This document shows, piece by piece, positions 10,432 to 22,680 of a stretch of DNA of 64,000 bases. Position 1 is the first letter of the stretch. The number at the start of each line of letters is the position of its first letter. The stretch is from Aldrovandia affinis (Eukaryota; Chordata; Actinopteri; Notacanthiformes; Halosauridae). Under the pieces are notes generated by a model. That model had not been told where the DNA came from and searched no databases. It was given only the letters and a program-made list of their open reading frames with translations. Both the position numbers and the translations under genes were made by a program. Location: contig JAINUG010000018.1 of the NCBI GenBank assembly GCA_029706075.1, forward strand, positions 2,317,001-2,381,000, in the 5' to 3' direction.

Positions 10432-11844
10432 TTTCACAGCTTTCTGCCATTGTCAGATATATTGATAAGCAAGGCAAGATTCAGGGGCATTTCATTGGAA
10501 TTTTAATGACCCTATATTGTCCATTACATTTGACAGGAAGAAAGACAAGAGTCACACTGCCAGCGCTGTTTACCAAATGAGAGTGCTACAGTTACAGTAG
10601 ACTACCTTAAACAGGGAGCAGCAAATGTAGGCCCGACAAATATTGCAGCCTGACTATATAGTCAGTCATTGTTAATAGTTATCTTTTGCACATTCATACT
10701 TGTTTATTGTTGTGGTTCCAGAGCATAAAATAGCTGTGCATTGGCAGCAGTACATCACAAATTACTGGAATTAACCTCTAGGTTGAACCCTGGTGTATAA
10801 ATAATTAATACAACAAAACATACTGTACATTTTGTTGTATTGAATATTTTAAATCGGATTAAAATGTGCTGAATAGACTAATTTTGTATACATTTTTAAT
10901 AGATGCCCCCCTCCCACACGCAAACCCTGACAGCCCAGTGACATGCCATGCATCCAACTTCCTCAAACTTTTCGGCATGTGGCCATGGAGAACTTTACAA
11001 GGCGATGGATTATATGCATCTAAAGCCAAGAACATACTTTCAGCATACTGATCGCAAGGGGTCAGCAAATCAAACTTTGCAAGCTAAAAGCTTTAGTACT
11101 CTATATGGTTCCGGTTGGTTTTGCTTGAGCTAATGCGAGTGAACTCCCCAGTGCTGTAGCTGGCAGTATGCAATGAATTCTGTGATAATTGAGTCTTCCT
11201 TTCTGCTTTTATCGGGAAAGGAATTGCTGCACGGCTGCTGGATAGAAAATCTACAGGAATAATGGTCCTGCCTTTTTTCCTTTGACCAATCCGCAGCAAT
11301 GGCGCACCTGTTGTTGTTCACAGAGTTCCCCTATCTGACATGTGCACAACATGCTGAGCGAAGGCTTTGCAGAATGTCTGCGCTTCTTCGGTTTCTCTAC
11401 AACTACATATTGTTAGCACAAACTAGCCTTAACAGTGGTTTTCTCAGACACTTCGGTTGATAAGTCCAGATGACTCATCTCCCTCTTATTTTTAAATATA
11501 TTTTTTCATTCTGTGTTTGTCTAAATAGCTACTTAATTTACACATTTAAGGAAAAACCAGAGAACATAAAAGTGAAACCATTCTCAATACAAGTGTCATT
11601 AAAAGAGCCCAAAAAGAGTAATATAGTTAAGCTTATGTCAAAAATCTACAATAAACCCAATGTGATATGGGTTTTGTTTATTACATTTGTCAACTTCCCT
11701 ATTGTAAATCCGAATTTAAAAATATATATTCTATTTAGCATACATATTATTTACTAGAACTTCTAATAAAAAAATGAAAGGACACAAGATTTCTATTGAA
11801 AAATGTGTCATCAGTTAGCAGTCAGTATAAAAACAGAGTTCTAG
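10431..11844. other. unassigned AT-rich DNA
   Basis: No recognisable coding region or transposon end. The short reading frames here overlap on both strands and show no domain. Confidence 0.35.
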
Positions 11845-12840
11845 GGGTGTGACAGCACGTGACAGCACGATATTAATATAAAAATAGTACTATCGTAAAC
11901 TTAATACCGTGATAGTAAAGCACGTGGTAAAAGTTATTTTCATGTAGGGAAAAAATATTTCAACCGTTACCCTACTAAAATGTCGAAATAACCCATATTA
12001 AATAATATAATACTGGACCTGGGGTGTCTGCTAATTAAATTTAATCCCACCTCTTTGGTTGTTCTTGCATTTTGTTTTGTTTACAATGCGATTGCGCACG
12101 TGCAGACAGCTCGGTCCCATTTCCCAACCCTGGTAGGTGCCTGCCCAGGGACTACAGATGAAAATTTGTTTCCTTGGCTAATTCTGGCACATTTACAGAT
12201 ATGTTATCAATGTGCACTATCCCTGTCAAATAAATGGAAATGAATGGAATGCTAGGTAGCTGGTATTAGCTAGCTAGCTACATGGCATAAATCTCAGTTT
12301 GCAGTCCCTTGTACAACTTGCAATGTCCGACGCTGATTCCAATGCTGAGGCAGTCTGTAATGGCGAATTGTATACCCCAAAAAAGTGAACTCGTTTATCC
12401 GTGTGGACTCACTTTGGAATCAGAAAAAAATATGGTGAACGAAACTCGACGAATCTGTGGAGAATGTGGGAAACATGTAACGTTTGCATTCCACCTGCGT
12501 GAACATCATCCTTCATGTTATGCCACAATGGAAAAAGTGAGTAGCTAAATATAGTACTAGGTCCAATAAGATGATAATGCGATAAAGCAAAATGTTTCTT
12601 AATTCGCAAATTGAATGATTTAAATTGATTTAAACATACAATTGCAAGGAGTGAACTATATTCCATAGAATGTTTGTTTTATTTTTCAATTAAAATGGTA
12701 TATAAATCTGCAAAGAGCCATACAATAAACCGATTGAGTTTTAAACTTTGTGTGATACTTTTTTTTACTTAAAAACTGATACCATGATATCACAAAAAAC
12801 GTGATATTGAGTAGTACGATTATCATACAGTGAAAATTTT
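11845..12840 (+). mobile_element. hAT-like DNA transposon remnant
   Basis: The left side begins TAGGGGTGTGACAGCACG, resembling fish hAT ends (AGGGGTGT...). The right side has ACCGTGATAT-like sequence (ATACCATGATATCAC, CGATTATCATACAGTG), also typical of hAT subterminal repeats, but the terminal ACCCCT is missing. Between them lies an exon coding a BED-type zinc finger, the usual N-terminus of hAT transposases, ending at a GTGAGT donor. No hATC dimerisation domain is present. The assignment rests on these three partial signals. Confidence 0.55.
12323..12536 (+). pseudogene. BED zinc-finger exon of a hAT transposase, frameshifted
   Basis: An ATG at 12323 opens MSDADSNAEAVCNGELYTPK and hits a stop. 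A one-base shift in the A6 run at 12379-12384 restores a second frame, KSELVYPCGLTLESEKN, then ICGECGKHVTF and HLREHHPSCY. The Cys-x2-Cys and His-x3-His spacing fits a BED finger, a DNA-binding module shared by hAT transposases and ZBED proteins, although the NTSNL linker of the family is shortened. The frame is followed at 12537 by GTGAGT, a strong splice donor, so this was probably a 5' exon. No second exon is recognised downstream. Confidence 0.55.
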
Positions 12841-13720
12841 GAATGTATTGTGCATATGTGGTCAGGAGGGTATAGAATGAATTGTGAATATAGTTTTACT
12901 TTCAGACACTGTGGAATTCTCCCATCACAAGTTTAGCTGTTTCTATTCTTTATTCTTATTCTAGAATTCTCTCCTCATTTGGACCACCGCTGGTGTCTTT
13001 TTCCCACATTATGTTCTACAATTAATTTTGTTATGCAAAAATAATTTATTTCACGATGTCACTACACATTTTCTCTTCTGTATTGGTGTTGCTTTCCTAT
13101 GCTGTAATACAGTGTTGTCACACTGTACCTCATTGACCAATACCTCTATTTCCTGATCTGTAATTTAAATTATTTTGATCGTGGTTCCCTCGCTACTTGT
13201 GCCTGGTTTCTGTGTATCCATTTATTGCCATGATCTAGATGTGAGAGCATGCCATGTTGTTTCGGACCCTTTTTATTTGTGTATCCTACCGCAAATTGCA
13301 AATGAGGGCCTTTCATTTCTTTGATTGCATAATTAGAACCAGTCTTAGTAAATTGGTTGTTAATGTGTTACTATTTGCAACCACAAAATAGCTGCAATAA
13401 AATAACGACCGTCTTTGCGCTGCAACGATCTTATTAAATCTGGCCCTGAGTGCACAGTGGTAAGACACAACTGGGCGTGTCCCTCCCAGGAGTGGGTGGA
13501 TTTTGGTCAGGCAGGGTTCCCCAGGATATCCTCTGATGACGTTTGCTCTTTTGTAGTATGGCCTGCGATGTGAAAAATAGTTGCTGGCTCACAGTTGAGT
13601 TGATCAAGGCAGAACACACACTTCGGCTCCTTGCATGGGTGAAAATGTCACAGCTAAACTGAAAAAAAAATGGAAAAGAGTTATTCATATTAAAATGAAT
13701 GAATTGGTATCTTCAATATA
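12841..13720. other. unassigned DNA
   Basis: No recognisable repeats or genes. AT-rich with scattered short frames only. Confidence 0.35.
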
Positions 13721-13747
13721 CACTCAGTGGACACTTTATTAGGTACA

Positions 13748-15230
13748 CCTTTCCAGTACTGGGTAGGACCCCCCTGCCCCCAGAACAGCATGAATTCTTT
13801 GTGGCATGGATTCAACAAGGTTCTGGAAACATTCCTCAGAGATTCTGGTCCATGTTGACATGATAGCATCATGCAGTTGCTGCAGATTTGTCGGCTGCAC
13901 ATTCTTGTTGCGAATCTCCCATTCCACCTGTTGTGGAAATTAAAACTCAGTAGGATCAAAGAGAATTTCTTTAAACAGTATTAAAGCTTTAATTACGAAC
14001 AGCTGCACGGAGACCCGTGTCACGCAGGACAGCGAATCTCCCACCTTTAAATTAAAATGCTATATTTATAATAATCACAATGGAAAGGGAGGGAACAGTG
14101 ACAAGAGGGAGGTAATGGGGCGTTAACCTAAGGGTAATAGGAGTTATGGGGCCACATGAAGATAGAACAGGGTGTTTCTGCAAATCTCCAAAGGTCATAA
14201 ACCAATGGGAAGGAGGTTTCCTGTAGTGAGGGAAAACGTCACAAAAGAACAAATGTTCTTTTGAAGTTGTGGCACAAAAAGCCTTTGTTTGCCTGGCCAC
14301 TCCGAACTGCAGCATCACACTCAGTTAATTAGTGTCTGTGTGTCCCCCTGTGGATCCTTCTCTAGCATTCCAACTTAATACAAAAATTTTCCTTCCACAC
14401 ATCACATCCCAAAGGTGCTCTATTGGACTGAGATCTGGTGACTGTGGAGGCCATTGGAGTACACTGAACTCATTGTCATGTTTGTGGAACCAGCTTGAGA
14501 TGACGTGTATTTTGTGACATGGCGCATTATCCTGCTGGAAGTAGCCATTAGAAGATGGGTAGACTGTGGCCATAAAGGAATGCACATCGTCAGCAACAAG
14601 ACTCAGGTAGGCTGTGGCATTTAAACAATGCTCGATTGGTATTAAGGGGTCTAATATGTGCCAAGAAAACATTCCCCACACCATTACACCACCACCAGCA
14701 GCCTGAACCGTTGACACAAGGAAGGATGAATGCATGGATTCATGTTGTTTACGCCAAATTCTGACCCTACCATCTGCATGTCGCAGCGGAAATCGAGATT
14801 CGTCAGACCAGGTGACATTTTTCCAATCTTCAGCTGTCCAGTTTTGGTGAGCCTGTGCCCACTGTAGCCTCACTTTCCTGTTCTTAGCTGACAGAAGTGG
14901 AACCCAGTGTGGTCTTCTGCTGCTGTAGCCATCCACTTCAAGGTTTGACGTGCTATATGTTCAGAGATGCTCTTCTGCATACCACTGTTGTAATGTGTGG
15001 TTATTTGAGTTACTCTCATTAACAAGGTGTTTTCGCCCACAGAACTGCCGCTCACTGGATGTTTTTAGTTTTTCTCACCATTCTCTGTAAACTCTAGAGA
15101 CTGTTGTATATGAAAATCCCATGAGATCAGCAGTTTCTGAGATACTCACACCACCCCATCTGGCACCAACAATTATTCCACGGTCCAGGTCACTTAGATC
15201 ACATTTCTTCCCCATTCAGATTTTTGGTCT
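13748..15230 (-). pseudogene. Tc1 transposase, all three catalytic residues present, split by LTR
   Basis: The largest open part (14936 down to about 14404) encodes a cut-and-paste transposase core: KNVTWSDESRF with the first Asp, GGGVMVWGMFSW, FQQDNAPCHKIHVISSWFHK with the second Asp, and SPDLSPIEHLWDV with the Glu of the DD34E triad. Immediately after EHLWDV the reading enters the inserted LTR. The rest of the C-terminus (EWEIRNKNVQPTNLQQLHDA) resumes left of 13925. The N-terminal DNA-binding region near 15230-14940 is shortened. The copy cannot make a full protein, but its catalytic core was intact until the LTR arrived. Confidence 0.9.
13929..14399 (-). mobile_element. solo LTR with 4-bp target duplication
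   Basis: A 471-bp block absent from the sister Tc1 copy begins TGTTGTGGAA and ends TTCCACA, giving TG...CA termini with short inverted ends. It is bounded by CACC (13925-13928) and CATC (14400-14403), a 4-bp target duplication with one mismatch. The empty site in Tc1 copy 1 reads ...CACCACATCCC and fits exactly. On the minus strand an AATTAAAG motif lies about 60 bp before the end, a plausible polyadenylation signal, which suggests minus orientation. The family is unidentified; 4-bp duplications occur in gammaretrovirus-like and some Gypsy elements. Confidence 0.8.
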
Positions 15231-15309
15231 GAACAACAACTGAACCTCTTGACCATGTCTGCATGCTTTTATGCATTGAGTTGCTGCCACATGATTGGCT
15301 GATTAGATG

Positions 15310-18300
15310 ACAGAATGCACCCTCTCAGTGATGGGGGCTCATGACCAATGTGGCTGCTGGTTAGTCTGCAAAGTTTTATGTGAAAATAAATATGGTTACT
15401 CATATCCAGAGTGAATCAAATAAATCTGTTACGCCAAAAACGATAAAATGTAAATTCACAAATTATACCAAAAAACACATACGTCACTTTCAATGCATTT
15501 AACATTCCTCTCAATGAACTCAAGTATCAAGTAACATCACAACACCCCTGATAACTCCAACAGATGTCCTGGATATTTTACCAAATACTTATCTCAAATG
15601 TATGTGCCCTTAAAATCACAATTCAGATGGACGCAATTAGGAATTCCTGCTTATTTTTATACAGGTATACTGTATCTTTCACAATCCTCCTGGTGTTTCA
15701 TTCATTTAATACCATGTCCTCCCCCCTTAAACACATTAAATATGTTGCACACTTCAAACTGAGAGATGGCATTATTAAAATGCTGATGAAGATTGATGCA
15801 TATGAGAACTTCCACTCCGTGTCGTCTGTCCTCTGGGAATCTTAAATCTTAAAAAAATAGCAGCGGTGTCATTTTGCAGAGACGCATCCTATCCATCCAA
15901 CTGTGAGTCACTTTTATTGACAGCGTAGCCTCCCTTGCAAAATATGCATAACTTATTTTCCTAGACATTGCTATAAGCTAGCATTTTGAGCAAAAGGCAA
16001 TCTTAAAGGCAATGGTATTCACATTGAAAAGCACTGACGAGCTGACATAAAATGTGGAGTTTTTACTGTCCCCTACTAAAGGTTACTCCAGCCACCTAAC
16101 TGTACAAAACATAAATGGGCATATGCATATATGCATCGAAAATTTAATGAAGCACTGCATCAAAACCACCAGTAAGACAGAAAACACTATCAGATAATCA
16201 CTAAAAATATATATAAAACTGACTGGTACGCTTCAACTGTTAAGTAACTGGTAGCCTGTAGTTATTTAATGGTAGCTATGTACCTCATTTCAGCTGTTCT
16301 TCCAGTAATTAGTAGTAAGTAAGTAAGTATTAGGCAATTAGGCATTGCTGCAGTATGATTAACTATGAGCTACTATGTATGTCTGTATACAGAAAGGCCT
16401 AATTAATCACAGAAGGCTCAGGTATATGAAAAGACAGGGTAAACTAAAGTACATCTAATCTGGCCACACGTGATAAACAAGCTGTGGTATATATGCATTT
16501 AGCAATATCATCACATATGGCATCTATTATCTAGTTATCTAAAGCAACTTAGTAGTAGTGAACATATATATTTCTCAGTATATGTGGCCCCCTCTACCTA
16601 CTGAGCCACACAGAACCACAATATGAGTCAGATGACGATGATCTGGTATGTAAGCAGTGACCTAGTGGCACTATCCACTGAACTAACAAAACAAAAAAAA
16701 CACAGGAAACATTTATTTTTTTATTTTTTTATCACAAACTCTCAGCAACCCCATTTCATGTAATCCTCTCCTGATATTTTTTTAGTAAGACTCACAAACC
16801 TGTCCACCATGCAGAAATTTGCTGTCCACCAAGAATAATAATTTCAAAACAGGTTTCCGCAGACAATAACACAGAGCCCCCTTCATGGGCCTGGGCTCGC
16901 AGTAGCTGTCGAGGCTCCCCACGGCAGGAGCGTCGCATTCCAATTTCATTTCTATGGAACTGAGTAAAATAGAGAGGTCCACACCGACAAAGCCTAGCCT
17001 ACAGTAAATGGCATTCTTAGGCATTTCCAAAAGGCAGGCCACACTCAATGTCCATTTTCCAAATCAGAACCTGAGAGAAGCCTGAGATGATTTAACAGCA
17101 CAGCCATTCACTGGTAACAGCGCATTCTCTCTCACTCTGTATATCTCCAAGGCATAGGCACAGGTACAAAGAATCACAAATTGTTTTGGCTGAGACCCAA
17201 GTAAGCCAATTATTTCTAACAAGAGTGATCTCATTCCTATTAAGACTATTTGTTCCATTCAAAATCCAATATCTGAACTGTCAGTAATGCCATTTCAGAC
17301 ATTGGAGTAGGAAGAAATTGCTGTAGGCTCATATATTAAATTCAGGCATCGTCTGATTGATTTATGTTCTTATACCTGTCAACATCTCTTAAAAGTTATT
17401 CATATTTAAAAAGCTTTCATATAAATAAGCCCAACTTTGACTTGAACATTATTCGTACACTTAATGAATTGGAAAAATATAAATACGGCCATTTTCATTT
17501 CTTCATTAAAAAGCATGCATTACAATTTAGCCTATTTTACATTATTTCAGTGCTATGAAGGGTGGGAAATCATAATTTTTGAAACCAATTATGAATTGAA
17601 TTACCCTTTAAACTACATGTAGAGTAGCTGACATTGTTTATGACTCCAAAATTAAAGAAAGGTTCAATGTTAACACAACAAGAACATAAACTATGCAAGT
17701 ATGCTTCTGGAAATGAGTGGACAGAAGTAATTTATCAACAAAAGTGGGACTTTCAATACCATGAATAAATAAACAAGGTACTAAGTTATATAGAGGTGAA
17801 CATTAACATAATTCACAATTCAAATTCAAATTCAAATGTAATTAATTTCCAAAAGCTCTCAGCTGGGCAGCACTTATTTGTGAACTGGGCCGTAATTGGG
17901 CTGTGGGCTGCATGTTCCTGGTAGCAGATATAGAGATTTCCGTAAAATCTCTGAGAAATTATGTTCCGAGAGGTTCTGTAAATGGAAAACTATGTATTTT
18001 GTACACAAACACTGTACTTGAAGGTCTTAGAATCACAAGCCACCCATGGTTGTGGCACAGAACGAGGGTTTTCTAGACATAATCTGTAGTAAGTGAATTT
18101 GCCTGTCACAGAGAGTTATTATGAGAACAGCGGTCAATTGTGAAAAATAAGACAAAGAAGCAGAAGCTGGAAAGCAAGGTCAAATCTACCCTTGTAGGGC
18201 CTGTATATGAAACAAAATAAAATGAAGGGAATCACACGACCGAGCCTTTGAACCCACTCCCTGTTATGGCACAGTTAGAGCAATGTTGCCTCAGAAACAA

Positions 18301-18443
18301 GGCCAGATTTGGTCAGGATTATATTGCAGAATGGCTGGGAATGACCATACAACAGCCTACCATTTACAGCTAGATTAAACATTTCAATTAGGTATCATAG
18401 AAAGTCTTTGTTAGAATGTTCCATTCATTCACCAGAATAAATA
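15310..18443. other. unassigned AT-rich DNA
   Basis: About 3.1 kb without a recognisable gene or transposon. Frames such as 16782-17048 and 17064-17258 (minus) and 15564-15845 (plus) show no domain or codon pattern I can support. Confidence 0.35.
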
Positions 18444-18879
18444 TAATTCATGCAGGTAACTGCCAAAATAAAGGAAACACTTGAGTAAATGAAGGTTTCT
18501 GGTTGCTCTGTTATGGTGTGGGGTACAATTTCCTGGTATGGTTTAGTTTCACTCAACTCCTTATAAGACAAGGTAAACACCAATACTACAAAGCCATTCT
18601 GAGTTATCACCTTCATCCTGTAATGAAGGATTTCTAACCTGATGGGAGTGGTCTTTTCCAGGATGACAATGCCCCCATCCACATGCACAAGTGGTCACTG
18701 AATGGTTTGATGAGCATGAACATGATGTAAACCATATGTCATGGCCATATCAGTCGGACAGAAACTTTTAGAATCTGTGGCAAATTGCTTTGATTCTGGC
18801 ATCTCATGGTGGCCCAATGCCCTATTAAGACACTCCATGTTGGTGTTTCATTTGTTTTGGCAGTTACCTGCATGAATTA
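18444..18879 (+). mobile_element. internally deleted Tc1-like element
   Basis: The ends TAATTCATGCAGGTAACTGC (18444 onward) and its inverse (ending 18879) match over about 35 bp, continuing into AAAATAAAGGAAACAC. This is the end of a known fish Tc1-like family. Only about 436 bp remain. Inside are pieces of the catalytic region on the plus strand: SVMVWGTISWYG, YYKAILSYHLHPVMKDF, and GLFQDDNAPIHMHKW with the second catalytic Asp. Stops and a large internal deletion make it non-autonomous, though both ends survive. Confidence 0.88.
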
Positions 18880-19019
18880 AAAATAATTACCCTTACCATC
18901 CAATTTTTTAATCATATGAACACAGGTGTAGACAAATTGTGATAATGTGCCAAATAGCTACTGTAGCGAGCTACATTGTTCTTATTCAATCAATTACTTT
19001 TAGTACTACAGACTACAGA

Positions 19020-19165
19020 CTGGGTGGTGGTGTGTTCTCATGGTTAAGGAACTGGGCTTGTAATTCAGGTTAGGGGTTAGAGGTCCAAATCCCAAGTGAG
19101 ACACTGCTGCTGTGTCCTTCAGCAAGATGTTTAACCAGCATTGATTTAATAAAGATGAATAATTT
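19020..19165 (+). mobile_element. tRNA-derived SINE fragment resembling UnaSINE1
   Basis: GTGTTCTCATGGTTAAGG and AGAGGTCCAAATCCC sit at the spacing of polymerase III A and B boxes. They are followed by CACTGCTGCTGTGTCCTTCA, GCAAGATGTTTAACC and AGCATTG, a body that resembles the eel SINE UnaSINE1. The L2-derived 3' tail normally shared with UnaL2 is missing. The identification is from remembered family features, not alignment. Confidence 0.55.
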
Positions 19166-19189
19166 ATGAAAAATTATAGTACTAATAAT

Positions 19190-19460
19190 GGATTGCATTT
19201 ATATAGCACATTTCAAGGAAATCAAAGTACTTTACAGTGAAGGAGTGGAGAAGTATTGAACCAATTAAACTGGGGGATGTTTAGATGGCACATTGAATAC
19301 CATGTTGGAAATTTGACCAGGACACAGAAGAACTGCTTAATCTTTACAATATGTGCCATGGTGGTCTTTAATGACCACAGTGAGTCAGGACATCGATTTA
19401 ATGTCTGATCCGAAGTACAGCATCTGGGGAATTGGGGTTTGTTTGCGCTTTTCTGATAGT
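19190..19460 (-). mobile_element. non-LTR retroposon 3' region
   Basis: On the minus strand this ends CACTGTAAAGTACTTTG then GCTATATAAATGCAATCC, the same 3' tail type as near 9.9 kb. Upstream, the region around GTGGTCTTTAATGACCACAG and GTCTGATCCGAAG is a motif set I recognise as recurrent in fish repeats. No protein is readable. Confidence 0.5.
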
Positions 19461-20309
19461 ATATATACACACAATAAGTTTCACCTTAGCAGTGCATTGG
19501 CTAAGTTCACTATGGACTGTGAAAAAATGGCCAAAATTGAGATCAGCTGCCTTCCAGAAATTCTTACTCTTAGGTAGGTAGCACAGTTATTTACATATCA
19601 CTGATAGTTCACCCAAAAAGTAAAGTTTTTTTCCTCCTGAGTTGTGTGCCACATCTGCATATAATCACATCGTCCTTCACAATACTTTAGTCTCTTAAAA
19701 TCAGGGCTAACAAAAGCAAAAGCAGTAGGATTTCTTCTTCCACCAAAATAAAGAATAAATGCACACAGAAATATACCTTTATTCACAGAATAAAAAATTG
19801 GCAAGTATGGTACTTCAGCAGTAGATAAGACTCAAGTTGTATTGATTACAGTCAGCAGCAGCCAGGCTTACAGTGACATGCTGTACCGCCCCAGTCTAAT
19901 ACACAGATGCATATGCACATGGTATTGAGCCAGGTCCTCTATACTCTTTGGGGGGGCACAGCTAAGAGCTTGGCCGTGCCGGGCCTAATGGTTAGATCTT
20001 GACGGATACACATACACCAGTCTTAACTGTAAGGTTTATTAAGTCTTAAGTGCAGTGGTTGTTCCTGTCGTTTCTTTTACATTATGCATTTTTTCAGAAG
20101 ATACATGAAACAGAAAAATGTTTGAAGCTGCAACTTCATAATCTGATAATGGGTGCATCGGATCAGAGATGACAGGGTTCTAATGATGCAAGAGTCTAAT
20201 GATGCAAATAATGCCTTAAGTCCTATTGAAAGCTCACAACGTTAAGCACAAAACAGCCTTTTAGTGTTATTTAGGGTAAAAGCAAAAAAAAAAATTGACA
20301 AATTAAATA

Positions 20310-20880
20310 CAGTTTGATCATCTCCTGACAAAAGATGGTGCTGAGGAAACCCAGCCAAATTGGCGTTGTTTGCAAAACAGGCCAAAAGGGCGACTAGAGT
20401 CATTGGCAATCCAGCACACCAAGACAGCCATGCTGCAAAAGTCCTGCACATTGCTGAAAAGATCATGATGGACCCCTCCCACATCCTGCACCCAGAGTTT
20501 GAGCTGCTCCCATGAGGCAGGCATCAGACTCCCGCAGTGCAAGCAGAACAATTTCAAAAACTCTTTGTGCCATACTCCATTAGCCTTCTAAACAGGCCGG
20601 GGAGTGGACAGTTGGATAAGAGGAAGGGCCTTAACGCTGGGCTGTAGGTCTTGAGGCTGTTGTAGGTTGTGTATTTTGTTTTTACTTTTTCTGTCATTTG
20701 ATATTTATAGTGTATTATACATGGTGTGCTGTGTGTACATTGTATAGTGTGTGGGTAGCCTCCTTGTATAGTGTTTAATGTGCATGTCTTCTTTTTGTTA
20801 CCACAAAGCACTTTTGTACGCAAAGTAAATTTCTGTGAAAACAGACAATAAAGATATCTAATCTAATATAAATATACTAT
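20310..20880 (+). mobile_element. 5'-truncated non-LTR retrotransposon (CR1/Rex1-like)
   Basis: Plus-strand translation gives a decayed reverse transcriptase C-terminus: AKRATRVIGNPAHQDS, HIAEKIMMDPSHILHPEFEL, LP.GR and NFKNSLCHT, the pattern DPSHPLH..F.LLPSGRR followed by KNS seen in several CR1-like LINEs. It is followed by an untranslated region ending GACAATAAAGATATCTAATC at about 20875. The clade is uncertain. Confidence 0.6.
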
Positions 20881-21999
20881 TTAAATGAATATTTAATGTT
20901 GATCCATGCTGTTGCATATTTTCTGTAAATGGGTATTTTTTATACTTTTCACAGACTTCATTACATTCAATCATACTGTTCAAAATAAAAACTTTGAAAT
21001 TGTTAAATCTGTGGCAACCAAGCCGACGCCAATTTATGTGATGTGAAATACAAAGCTAAAGATCCTGTCCAGTGTTCTTATGCTTTTGACTTCTGAAAAA
21101 GGAACGTGAGAATGTCTTCTGTGTAAATGTACATCAGAAGGTGACACGTGGGTGTGTGTTAGAAAGTTTGTTGTTAACCCTCTGAGGTCCGTGCTAAGCT
21201 TTTAGATGTTTTTTGATTTTGGCATGGTCTGATATTTATCTCAATTTCATCAATTTAACACACACTTACTCCAAAGTGTTTGATATTTTTATTTGAAGGA
21301 CAATCACAGCTACATTTGTATGCCATCAATAGTTTGGTCAGTATCATATGCAGCTTCTAAATAGATCTACAAACACACAAGTTAAAAATAGTAAATTTTT
21401 CTGCTGTCACAAAAGTTGTGAAAGCACACACTAAACTATAGTGACGAATTGTTTTGCCAATGTGCGTTTGTTCATCAAGGTCTTGGTTATGTAAGGGTGT
21501 GAAAACAGTTTAGCACATCTGAGATCTAAATAGCTAAAAACCTGTTTTTATCAGAACTGGTCACATTTATTTCAGGCTGTGGGAGGGCTAAATGCTAAAT
21601 ACCTGAATATTCATTATTCATTGTCCACACCTCTAAGATCTGTCAGATGGGCCATCTCACTGGGCCATCAGTGTTATATTCTGAGTTCCTGTTCTGTTGT
21701 TTTTTGGTCTTTGTTTATTTTTCATTCAGTCCTTATTCATTATTCTTTATCCAGTATTGCATTTTCCCTGTTCTGTCACGTTCTGCTCCCTGTCTGTCCT
21801 TGTTCCGTTTATTTCGAGATCCACTCGAGATTGTCATGCACTTCGGGAGTTTATACTTTTCGGGTTTTTTTCCGCCTTCGCTTATTATCTCGTTTTCTTC
21901 CTTCTTACTTTCTAGATTGCACTTTGTATATATTAGGTAGATGTGTATAGTGCTAACCAACTAATCTACTAACGTTAGGGATTTAGATTAAGTTACTAA

Positions 22000-22230
22000 C
22001 ACGCGGAATATGTTTGGCGTCACAAGACGCGGAATTCATATATTTTCACGAGTATTTGAAAACAAGCGAAATAAATAACATTTTAGGTTGTTTGAAAAGT
22101 ATTCTTCCATAGATCTTGTGTGCATATTGCAATTTGTTACGTTGCAACACGCGGAATATGTAGTCACAAGACGCGGAATTCATATATTGAATATATATAC
22201 GAGTATTTGATAACATGGCAAATCAAATAT
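22000..22230. repeat. direct duplication inside the piggyBac-type element
   Basis: AACACGCGGAATATGT and CACAAGACGCGGAATTCATA each occur twice (about 21999 and 22022, then 22146 and 22164), followed each time by a similar CGAGTATTTGA segment. Spacing is about 143-147 bp, so a unit was duplicated in tandem and the copies have diverged. Confidence 0.75.
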
Positions 22231-22662
22231 AGTTACTTACTCTTCGTCAGTTATTGTCTTCGTCGCTTTTCATCAATACTCTCAAACACTGCAGCGCAGA
22301 AAATCTTTCCATCTTGAATAAAATTGTATGTCTGTATAAAATCTTGCTTCAAATTGTCGGGACAGTTTATGTGTTTTCGCCGGCGTTTTCACACATGGCC
22401 CCAAGCCCCTCCCCAACGCACCTCCCAGAAACTCGCACCTAGTTACCATGTCAATAGAAGGGGGACGTTACTACCAGGTAAAAAAGAGAGTAAAAGGCAA
22501 GGTTTACTTTTGGTCTAATTAACCTAATTTAAAAAATCCCATTTGATTTGTCAGTGCTCAAATCGGAAAGTCGCGATTCTAAGGTTTCTGTCAATGTTTT
22601 TGTCGCGTGTGTATGATAAAATATTGCGAAGTTAGAAATAGTAATATACTTTTATTGCTGCT

Positions 22663-22680
22663 GGGAGCGGCGCCGCTCCC
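22663..22680. repeat. 18-bp perfect GC palindrome at piggyBac end
   Basis: GGGAGCGGC followed by its exact reverse complement GCCGCTCCC, with no spacer, 15 bp inside the right terminus. In an AT-rich setting this subterminal hairpin may be a transposase-recognition feature of the family. Confidence 0.8.

Larger units (their letters stand above)
13721..15309 (-). mobile_element. Tc1-like DNA transposon (copy 2), split by an LTR
   Basis: The left end CACTCAGTGG follows a TA and is the same family as the element at 230-1404. The right terminal repeat is lost: similarity stops around GCTGATTAGATGAC near 15309. The transposase on the minus strand is better preserved than in copy 1 but is interrupted at 13929-14399 by a solo LTR, and about 50 bp of N-terminal coding sequence near 15015 is deleted relative to copy 1. 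Confidence 0.93.

Noticed and set aside
21579-21950. 123-codon frame inside the piggyBac-type element as a transposase
   Set aside because: No acidic triad, no zinc finger, and several overlapping frames of similar length rich in Phe, Leu and Ser.
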